From Microbacterium sp. (GTDB lineage Bacteria; Actinomycetota; Actinomycetes; Actinomycetales; Microbacteriaceae), in contig NZ_QFPF01000091.1 of NCBI RefSeq assembly GCF_003248605.1, forward strand, positions 1 to 18,672: a stretch of DNA of 18,672 bases, read 5' to 3'. Below the pieces are notes generated by a model. It made no database searches. It was not told the DNA's origin and saw only the letters and a list, made by a program, of their open reading frames with translations. Positions 13,144-18,672 of the stretch are shown in pieces. Position numbers and translations under genes: made by a program. Position 1 is the stretch's first letter. Each line of letters starts with the position of its first letter.

Positions 13144-14118
13144 TCAACCGGTCGCGAGCGGCGCGATGACCGTCGCGTCGCGCGCGTCCTCCCGCGCGGC
13201 GTAGTGGGCGAGGGCCCCCTCGACGGTCAAGGCACCCGTCGTCTCGGCGAGTGCGGCATCGTAACGCTCCAGGACGCCGCGCACGTAACGATTCGCGAGC
13301 GGGACGCAGGCGTCGTACACCGCGACGAACAGCCGGCGGGCCTCGCGCCGCGGCCAGTCGCTGGGGAGGTAGGGCGCAGGCAGATCCGGGTCGATAGTGG
13401 GAAACCCCCGCCAGCGGCCGAGCGCGACGAGGGCGATCTTGAGCGCCTCGGCAGGCGCCACCTCGCCGGCACGGAGCCGATAGACGAACGGGCGCAGATC
13501 CGCGATGAAGTCCAGGTAGACCTGGCGGATCTCCGCGAGCGGCCAGAGCTCGTGCGGATCGAGGTCGCCCACCATGTGCGACGAACGGAAGATCAGGCCG
13601 TCGCTGGGAAGATGCTCGCCCAGCGACTTCTCGATCAGGGCGACATCGGCGTGCGGCGATATCCACACACCGTCGCGTGCCGGCCCGAATCCGAGCCAGC
13701 GAAGCCATTCGCGAAGACGCTGCCGGCGGTCACGCTCCTGCTCGCTGAGTGAGAAGACGACCACCGTCCACTCCCCGTCCCAGGTCCGCTCTTCGCGGCC
13801 GAAGGACATCGTGAGTCGTTCGCTGACGGGCACAGTGGCCGCGACGTCGGGACTGAGGGCATAGGCCGTGTTGCGTCCGGACCGTGAGACCTCGAGTGTG
13901 CCCCGACGCGCGAGACGGCTGAGGGCTGCGCGCGCGGCTTCGGGCGACACCCCCAGGGGCGCGACGAGCTCGACCAGCGCGGCCGACGGGATGGGAAGCT
14001 TCGGGCTGTAGCGCCAGAACTCCCCGATCAGCAGAAGGACGAGGCTGGGCGCCGATTCATGCTCGAGATCTCGGGGCAGATGCGGAGAGTCGACGACCGA
14101 GTGGTAGTAGTACGTCAC
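13144..14118 (-). CDS. PaaX-family transcriptional regulator
   Basis: Repressor-type protein of 324 residues. An N-terminal winged helix-turn-helix (about 25-95, with PSAALVELVAPLGVSPEAAR then AALSRLARRGTLEVSRSGR) is followed by the PaaX central domain (WDGEWTVVVFSL, then RLREWLRWLGFG, GVWISPH) and a C-terminal helical domain (about 210-310, including LVALGRWRGFPTIDPDLPAPYLP, DWPRREARRLF). The founding member represses phenylacetate degradation and responds to phenylacetyl-CoA, but none of those genes is here. It is divergent from the serine hydrolase/peptide transporter operon with 157 bases between, so that operon is the likely target. The GTG at 14118 is preceded by GGGAGG at 6 bases, which fixes the start. 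The stop is 53 to 62 bases ahead of the small membrane protein gene on the same strand. Confidence 0.9.
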   Translation of the reverse strand: MTYYYHSVVDSPHLPRDLEHESAPSLVLLLIGEFWRYSPKLPIPSAALVELVAPLGVSPEAARAALSRLARRGTLEVSRSGRNTAYALSPDVAATVPVSERLTMSFGREERTWDGEWTVVVFSLSEQERDRRQRLREWLRWLGFGPARDGVWISPHADVALIEKSLGEHLPSDGLIFRSSHMVGDLDPHELWPLAEIRQVYLDFIADLRPFVYRLRAGEVAPAEALKIALVALGRWRGFPTIDPDLPAPYLPSDWPRREARRLFVAVYDACVPLANRYVRGVLERYDAALAETTGALTVEGALAHYAAREDARDATVIAPLATG

Positions 14119-14152
14119 TCGCGACCTCCCATCAGCGTGCGGTCAGCCTATT

Positions 14153-14164
14153 GCGTCATGACGC
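14153..14164. promoter_or_regulatory. Palindrome in the PaaX leader (candidate operator)
   Basis: GCGTCATGACGC is a perfect 12-base palindrome just downstream of the proposed paaX-type gene start of transcription. Its half-site GACGC/GCGTC recurs in the palindrome at 14200-14209. Autorepression by roadblock is a reasonable inference. Confidence 0.45.
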
Positions 14165-14181
14165 GATCAGGATGCTGCCTC

Positions 14182-14211
14182 ATTCTAGACAATGCGTTTG
14201 ACGCGCGTCCA
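14182..14211 (-). promoter_or_regulatory. Promoter of the PaaX-family gene
   Basis: On the minus strand TGGACG (14206-14211) and TAGAAT (14182-14187) are separated by 18 bases. Transcription would start near 14175, giving a leader of about 57 bases with the GGGAGG ribosome binding site. Its -35 region overlaps that of the divergent promoter. Confidence 0.5.
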
Positions 14212-14226
14212 TTGCCGTGTCATAGT
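14198..14226 (+). promoter_or_regulatory. Promoter of the serine hydrolase/transporter operon with overlapping palindrome
   Basis: TTGACG (14198-14203) and CATAGT (14221-14226) are 17 bases apart, the best -35/-10 pair in the window. GACGCGCGTC (14200-14209), a perfect 10-base palindrome, overlaps the -35 box, so its ligand would block this promoter. Confidence 0.55.
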
Positions 14227-14275
14227 TCCTCTCAATGCAACCCGGTCGCCTCGCGATCCGTCTCGGAGTTCAATG

Positions 14276-15436
14276 ATGAAATCACCCGCCACGCACTCTC
14301 CCGGTCCCGCGGTCGAGACTCGACTCTCGACAGGGCACGTCGCGCCCGGGTTCGAATCGGTCAGGAACGCGCTCGATGCGATGCTGCTCTCCGATCCCCG
14401 ATTCAGCGCCCAGATCACCGCGGTCTGGCGCGGAGAGACCGTGGTCGATCTGACCGGCGGCCCGGACCTCGCGGCAGACTCCGTCACCGGCGTGTTCTCC
14501 GCGACGAAGGGCGTCGCCGCCACCGTCATCGGTCTGCTGCTGGAGCGGGGTCTGTTCGATCTCGACGAGCCGATGGCGACGTACTGGCCGGAGTTCGCCG
14601 CCGAGGGCAAGGGCGAGATCACCGTTCGCCAGGTCTTCTCTCACCGCGCCGGCCTCGTCGGCGTCGACGACGGCTTCGCGGTCGAAGAGTTCATCGACTC
14701 CGCGCGGGCCGCCGCGAGGCTGGCCGCGACGGCTCCGCAGTGGCAGCCCGGCTCCACGCACGGGTATCACGCGCTGACCATCGGCATCCTCATGGAGGAG
14801 TTCGTCCGGCGGCTGACGGGACGATCGCTGCAGGAGGTGTACGAGACCGAAATCCGTGCACCGCGCGAGATCGACTTTTATCTCGGCTTCCCCGAGTCCG
14901 AGGAGCCCCGATTCCGCGAGGTTCTGCCGCCCGCGCCCACCCCAGCCGAGGCCGCCGAGCTGAGCGCACGGGCCTCGTCCACCGACGGTATCCAGGCCCT
15001 CGCGTTCAACGTGCTGCACGGTGAACTGCCGCCTGCCGGGGGCGACATGGGCCCCAACAGCCGGCGGATGCGCGCGTCGGGCTTCGCCGCCATCGACGGC
15101 ATCGGCTCGGCCCGAGGACTCGCCCACCTCTACCAGGCGATCCTCGGCGGCCCCGGGGCCGAGCCCCTCCTGTCGAAGACGACGACGGAGCAGATGAGCC
15201 GCGAGCAGTCCGTCGGCCCCGACCGGGTGCTGGTCCTGCCCACGTCGTTCGCCATCGTCTACATGAAGCCCAATCCGCGGCTGGATTTCGCGAGCTACCG
15301 CGCCTTCGGCCACGACGGCGCGGGCGGTGTCTTCGGCTACGTGCCGATGCCGATGCAGCTCCCGGGGGGAGCTGACCCGAAGGGCATCGAGCTGTCGCGA
15401 CTGATTCGCGCCAGCATCCGCAGACTCCAGCAGTAG
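14276..15436 (+). CDS. Serine hydrolase, beta-lactamase class C/esterase (EstB) family
   Basis: Cytoplasmic hydrolase of 386 residues (no signal peptide). The SxxK motif S75-A-T-K78 in VFSATKG supplies nucleophile and base; the YxN-like motif is Y164-H-A; the third motif is H346-D-G in AFGHDGAGGVFGY instead of KTG. The block VFSHRAGL (120-127) and GSTHGYHALTIGILMEEFVR are typical of actinobacterial esterase/amidase members rather than true beta-lactamases. An ester, lactone or amide/D-peptide substrate is likely; hydrolysis of a compound brought in by the adjacent transporter fits the context. GGAG lies 7 bases before the ATG at 14276 (4 before the one at 14273). The frame is open back to 14192, but that would place the start ahead of the promoter -10. 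The substrate-binding protein gene begins 41 bases downstream, so they share an operon. Confidence 0.88.
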   Translation: MKSPATHSPGPAVETRLSTGHVAPGFESVRNALDAMLLSDPRFSAQITAVWRGETVVDLTGGPDLAADSVTGVFSATKGVAATVIGLLLERGLFDLDEPMATYWPEFAAEGKGEITVRQVFSHRAGLVGVDDGFAVEEFIDSARAAARLAATAPQWQPGSTHGYHALTIGILMEEFVRRLTGRSLQEVYETEIRAPREIDFYLGFPESEEPRFREVLPPAPTPAEAAELSARASSTDGIQALAFNVLHGELPPAGGDMGPNSRRMRASGFAAIDGIGSARGLAHLYQAILGGPGAEPLLSKTTTEQMSREQSVGPDRVLVLPTSFAIVYMKPNPRLDFASYRAFGHDGAGGVFGYVPMPMQLPGGADPKGIELSRLIRASIRRLQQ

Positions 15437-15477
15437 CTCACCACCCGCCCGAAACACACGAGTCATAGGAGACCGAA

Positions 15478-17022
15478 ATGTTCAGAAGATCAGCAATGGT
15501 GGGGGCTGCGGTCATCGCGCTCGCGCTCGGCATCACCGGCTGCACCGGGTCGGCGAACACGCCGTCGGAGGAATCGGACACCCTCACGGTCGGCATGGCC
15601 ACTCCCCCGGTGAGCCTTGACCCGTCGAAGGCTGCCGCCGGCTTCGGCCTGCTCTACGTCGACCCGGCCTACGCGTCGCTCATCAACACGTCCGAGGATG
15701 GCGAACTCATCCCCGGGCTGGCCGAGGAGTGGGGTTACGTCGGCGACGACAACAAGACCTTCACCCTCACCCTGCGCCCCGACCTGAAATTCGCCGACGG
15801 AACGGATCTGACCGCGCAGTCGGTCGTCGACTCGGTCGCGTATTTCGTCACCGGCAGCGGCCCGACCAACTCGTTCTTCCGCAACCTCACCCTCACCGCC
15901 GTCGACGACGTCACCGTGGAGGTCGTCTCGTCGGAGCCCAACCCGATGCTGCCGTTCCTGTTCTCCAACACGATCCTGGGCGGAGACATCATCAGCGCCG
16001 CGGGCCTTGCAGACCCCGAGGGTCTCGCCTCGGCCACTTTCGGAGCCGGACCCTATGTCTACGACCCGGAGCAGTCGGTCGCCGAGGACCACTACGTCTA
16101 CACGCCCAATGAGAACTTCTGGGATCAGGATGCGATCCACTTCGACAAGATCGAGATCAAGGTCATCCCCCAGATCCAGTCGCAGGTGCAGGCCCTGAAG
16201 TCCGGCCAGATCGACATGATGGCCGGGGATCCCTCGGTGGTGAGCACTGTCGAAGACGAGGAGTCGATCGCGATCGCGGCCGCGCCGATCGTCTGGAACG
16301 GCGTCTACCTGCTGGATCGCGAGGGCGTCGTCGCGCCCGCCCTCGCGGATGTGCGCGTGCGCCAGGCGCTGAACTACGCCGTCGACCGGGAGGCCGTGGC
16401 CAGGGCGGCCTACGGCGAGGCCGGAACCCCGATCGATCAGGCCGCCGTCCAGGGGTTCGACGGATACGACCCCGACCTCGAGGGCACGTACCCGTACGAC
16501 CCCGAGAAGGCGAGGGAGCTGCTCGAGGAGGCGGGGTACGGCGACGGATTCACAATGGCCGTGAACTATCAGTCCTTCGATCCCGGATCGACGAAGATGA
16601 TCCAGGCCGTGGCGGCGCAGTGGGCCGAGATCGGCGTGACGCTCGAGCTCAAGGGCAACACGAACTTCGGCGAATGGGTCGGTGACCTCGTGTCAAAGAA
16701 CTTCCCCGCCACGGTCCTCAACGGCACGGGTGGCCAGCCCCAGTACCTCGACGCCGAGTTCGCCTGGCTGCCCACGTCCATCATGAACGTCTTCCAGGTA
16801 TCGGACCCCGGCATCCCCGAGGCCTTCAACACACTCGCGACGGCATCCGCCGACGACAGCGGCGCGGCAGCGCGGGCATTCCAGAAGGTGATCGTCGACA
16901 ACGCCCTCGCCGTTCCGATCGTGCAGTTCGACGCCTACGCCTTCCACGACACGGACCTGAAGGGTGTCGTGTTCGCCCCCGGCATCGCCGCCGTCTCATC
17001 GATCGTGACCTGGACGAAGTGA
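15478..17022 (+). CDS. Family 5 extracellular solute-binding lipoprotein (Dpp/Opp type)
   Basis: Substrate-receiving lipoprotein of a peptide/nickel-type ABC importer, 514 residues. The signal peptide ends in a lipobox (residues about 18-22, GITGC) with the lipidated Cys at 22, followed by a short Ser/Glu-rich tether. The body shows the SBP_bac_5 pattern: LTVGMATPPVSLDPSKA, LAEEWGYVGDDNKTFTLTLR then PDLKFADGTDLTAQSVVDS, NENFWDQDAIHFDKIEIKVI, VRVRQALNYAVDREAVA, and YPYDPEKARELLEEAGYGDG. Members bind di- and oligopeptides, but also nickel-chelates, sugars and other compounds, so the ligand is unknown. AGGAG sits 6 bases before the ATG, the best ribosome binding site in the window, suited to a protein needed in excess over the permeases. 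An 80-base gap with a very stable hairpin separates it from the first permease gene. Confidence 0.95.
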   Translation: MFRRSAMVGAAVIALALGITGCTGSANTPSEESDTLTVGMATPPVSLDPSKAAAGFGLLYVDPAYASLINTSEDGELIPGLAEEWGYVGDDNKTFTLTLRPDLKFADGTDLTAQSVVDSVAYFVTGSGPTNSFFRNLTLTAVDDVTVEVVSSEPNPMLPFLFSNTILGGDIISAAGLADPEGLASATFGAGPYVYDPEQSVAEDHYVYTPNENFWDQDAIHFDKIEIKVIPQIQSQVQALKSGQIDMMAGDPSVVSTVEDEESIAIAAAPIVWNGVYLLDREGVVAPALADVRVRQALNYAVDREAVARAAYGEAGTPIDQAAVQGFDGYDPDLEGTYPYDPEKARELLEEAGYGDGFTMAVNYQSFDPGSTKMIQAVAAQWAEIGVTLELKGNTNFGEWVGDLVSKNFPATVLNGTGGQPQYLDAEFAWLPTSIMNVFQVSDPGIPEAFNTLATASADDSGAAARAFQKVIVDNALAVPIVQFDAYAFHDTDLKGVVFAPGIAAVSSIVTWTK

Positions 17023-17043
17023 CGATCAGACGTCCGTGAAGCG

Positions 17044-17081
17044 GACGCCGGTCGGGGCCGCCCCCGGTCCCGACCGGCGTC
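17044..17081 (+). other. Stable intercistronic hairpin in the transporter operon
   Basis: GACGCCGGTCGGG (17044-17056) pairs perfectly with CCCGACCGGCGTC (17069-17081), and the loop closes further (GCCG 17057-17060 with CGGT 17065-17068) to leave a CCCC tetraloop: 17 pairs with one G-U. No T-tract follows, so it is probably not a classical terminator. It more likely stabilises the upstream binding-protein mRNA against 3' decay or partly ends transcription. Confidence 0.75.
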
Positions 17082-17101
17082 GCTCAGGATCAGAGAGACC
17101 C

Positions 17102-18043
17102 ATGACTTTCATCATCGTTCGAAGACTCCTGCTGTCCATTCCCCTGCTGTTCATCGCGTCGATCATCACGTTCGTGCTTCAAGCATTCGTGCCCGGGGAT
17201 CCGGCGCGGACGCTGCTGGGGCTCAACGCCACGACGGCGCAGTACGAAGCGCTGCGCGAGTCGCTGCACCTGAACGAGCCGATCCTCGTCCAGTACTGGC
17301 TGTACCTCTCCAGCGCTCTGCGGGGCGACTTCGGCTCGTCGATCTTCACCGGCGAGGCCGTGCTGGACACCATCGGCCAGCGTCTGCCCGTCACCCTCTC
17401 GCTGATCGTCGCCGCCACCTTCGTGGCGACGGTCATCGGCGTGCTGTTCGGAGTCTTCAGCGCCACGCGAGGACGAGTCGTCCGCCGCATCGTCGACGTG
17501 TCGTCCCTGATCGGCAACGCGCTGCCGAACTTCTGGGTCGCACTCATGCTCGTGGCCATCCTCGCGATCGGCATGGGCATCCTGCCCGCGACGGGGTACA
17601 CCTCCTTCGCCGACTCGCCCTCGGGCTGGGCGACGAGCCTCATCCTTCCGGTCGCCGCGCTGAGCCTCGGTGGTATCGCGCTGGTCGCCAAGGTCACGCG
17701 AGACGGGATGCTCACGACATTGGAGCTGGACTACATCCGCACCCTCCGCGCGTCCGGAGTGAGCCGCGGCTCCCTGATCTGGAAGCACGCGCTGCGCAGT
17801 TCCGGGATCGCGGTCGTGACCGTCATCGGACTGACGCTGATCAGCTTCGTGTCGGGATCCATCCTGATCGAGAACGTGTTCGCGCTGCCCGGGCTCGGCA
17901 CGCTGATCGTGTCGGCCACCAACAAACACGACGTCCCTGTCGTCCAGGGCCTGGCCATCACCTTCACCCTCATCGTCATCTTCACCAACTTGATCGTCGA
18001 TGTCGTCTACGGTCTGCTGAACCCGAAAGTGAGAATCCGATGA
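17102..18043 (+). CDS. ABC transporter permease, DppB/OppB type
   Basis: Membrane subunit of the peptide-type importer, 313 residues with about six spans. Recognisable are the N-terminal RRLLLSIPLLFIASIITFVL, VPGDPARTLLG, the LNEPILVQYWLYLSSALRGD then FGSS region typical of DppB, the INNER-type loop LELDYIRTLRASGVSRGSLI followed by WKHALR (the EAA loop that contacts the ATPase), and IENVFALPGLGTLIVSA. The ATG at 17102 follows AGAGAGACCC and matches the family's N-terminus; an in-frame GTG at 17036 would place the start before the hairpin and is unlikely. It overlaps the next permease gene by 4 bases (ATGA, 18040-18043). Confidence 0.95.
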   Translation: MTFIIVRRLLLSIPLLFIASIITFVLQAFVPGDPARTLLGLNATTAQYEALRESLHLNEPILVQYWLYLSSALRGDFGSSIFTGEAVLDTIGQRLPVTLSLIVAATFVATVIGVLFGVFSATRGRVVRRIVDVSSLIGNALPNFWVALMLVAILAIGMGILPATGYTSFADSPSGWATSLILPVAALSLGGIALVAKVTRDGMLTTLELDYIRTLRASGVSRGSLIWKHALRSSGIAVVTVIGLTLISFVSGSILIENVFALPGLGTLIVSATNKHDVPVVQGLAITFTLIVIFTNLIVDVVYGLLNPKVRIR

Positions 18044-18672
18044 CCTCTGCCGCGGCACCGGACGCCGGATCGGATGCCCCCTCGACGGCACGGTTGACGC
18101 TCGGCCAGGTGCTGCGTCGTCCGGTGCCGCTCATCGCGCTCATCGTCATCGTCACGATCACCGCAGCGGTGGTGCTCGCTCCGGTCATCGCACCGTACGA
18201 CCCGCTCGCGCAGGATCTCGACGCCATCCTCGTCGGCCCCTCGGCGGCCCATCTTCTGGGTACCGACCAGCTCGGCCGAGACATCTACAGCCGGCTGCTC
18301 TTCGGCGGCCAGCCGGCGCTCCTGGGCGTCCTCGTCGCCGGCATCGTCTTCGCTGTCTTCGGACTGGTGCTCGGCCTCCTCGCCGGGTACCTCGGCGGGT
18401 GGACGGACCGCGTCATCGGCGGTGTGCTCGATGTGCTGATGTCCCTTCCCGCCATCGTCGTGATCCTCGCGGTGCTCGCGATCTTCAGCCAGAGCATCGT
18501 CGCCGCCATGTTCGTCCTGGGCCTGCTCAGCTCCGCCAACCTCGCCCGCGTTACCCGCAGCACCTGTCTGGCGCTGCGGGAGGAGTTGTTCGTCTCAGCC
18601 GCGACGGTTTCCGGGATCGGCCCCGTGCGCATCATGTTCCGCCACGTGCTGCCCGCCCTGATCGGGCTGACC
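18040..18672 (+). CDS. ABC transporter permease, DppC/OppC type (3' end outside window)
   Basis: Second permease of the importer; 211 codons are visible and the frame is open at the window edge. A cytoplasmic N-terminus (about 1-27) precedes the first span (LIALIVIVTITAAVVLAPVIA), then the DppC hallmark LLGTDQLGRDIYSRLLFGG (about 75-93), further spans (LLGVLVAGIVFAVFGLVLGL), GGWTDRVIGGVLDVLMSLPA, and the EAA-type loop EELFVSAATVSGIGPVRIMF with RHVLPALIG at the end. It starts with an ATG overlapping the DppB-type stop by 4 bases. Compared with the usual 280-300 residues, about 80 remain outside. The ATPase genes (DppD/DppF type) are expected just downstream but cannot be seen. Confidence 0.94.
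   Translation, partial: MTSAAAPDAGSDAPSTARLTLGQVLRRPVPLIALIVIVTITAAVVLAPVIAPYDPLAQDLDAILVGPSAAHLLGTDQLGRDIYSRLLFGGQPALLGVLVAGIVFAVFGLVLGLLAGYLGGWTDRVIGGVLDVLMSLPAIVVILAVLAIFSQSIVAAMFVLGLLSSANLARVTRSTCLALREELFVSAATVSGIGPVRIMFRHVLPALIGLT

Noticed and set aside
12818..13708. Extended minus-strand frame through the PaaX gene into the small membrane protein
   Set aside because: The upstream part is the wrong frame of the PaaX gene; only the last 87-90 residues have membrane-protein character.
14348..14358. GGGTTCGAATC resembles a tRNA T-loop
   Set aside because: It lies inside the hydrolase coding sequence, and no acceptor stem, D-arm or anticodon arm can be fitted around it.
14282..15466. Long minus-strand frame opposite the serine hydrolase
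   Set aside because: Shadow frame with low-complexity Gly/Arg/Asp-rich translation; the plus strand has the SxxK hydrolase.

Overview
The window is high-GC actinobacterial DNA, and the gene content and style (GTG starts, -10 boxes placed directly before start codons, ATGA overlaps, frequent GGATGC words) suggest Microbacteriaceae, probably Microbacterium or a close relative. That assignment is inference from the sequence alone. It looks like ordinary chromosome: I see no phage genes, insertion sequence, CRISPR array, tRNA or rRNA.

Layout: (1) 1-893, the 3' part of isocitrate lyase (glyoxylate shunt), convergent with (2) 899-4426, a minus-strand four-gene operon of ABC ATPase, ABC-2 permease, DesK/NarL-type histidine kinase and LuxR-type response regulator, resembling drug- or envelope-stress efflux modules. 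(3) 4553-5719, a class I aminotransferase on the plus strand, probably leaderless. (4) 5722-5812, a nested inverted repeat between convergent genes. (5) 5816-7817, a minus-strand overlapping operon of two hot-dog-fold dehydratase subunits (HadA-like, HadB-like) and MurB. (6) 7855-9492, minus-strand TSUP-family permease and voltage-sensor-type potassium channel. (7) 9493-9853, a gene-free region with a promoter-like sequence, two G-loop hairpins and a very strong intrinsic terminator: a candidate small RNA or attenuator. (8) 9854-10939, a FUSC-type membrane protein. (9) 11077-12762, a secreted clan GH-A-like glycoside hydrolase with a C-terminal beta-rich domain. (10) 12818-13081, a small membrane protein whose C-terminal helix lies in another frame. 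(11) 13144-14118, a PaaX-family repressor divergent from (12) 14276-18672, a serine hydrolase of the beta-lactamase/esterase fold followed by a family 5 substrate-binding lipoprotein and two Dpp/Opp-type permeases, the last cut by the window end.

How the genes work together: the kinase/regulator pair probably controls its own ABC exporter. The PaaX protein probably controls the divergent hydrolase-transporter operon through palindromes with GACGC/GCGTC half-sites in overlapping face-to-face promoters; the operon would import a peptide-like or amide/ester compound and hydrolyse it in the cytoplasm. MurB serves peptidoglycan precursor synthesis and is translationally coupled to the dehydratase pair. 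The least explained items are the structured RNA candidate at about 9640-9794, a 16-base motif shared exactly by two intergenic regions (4486-4501 and 9602-9617), the nested inverted repeat at 5722-5812 and the apparent frameshift at about 12830-12850.
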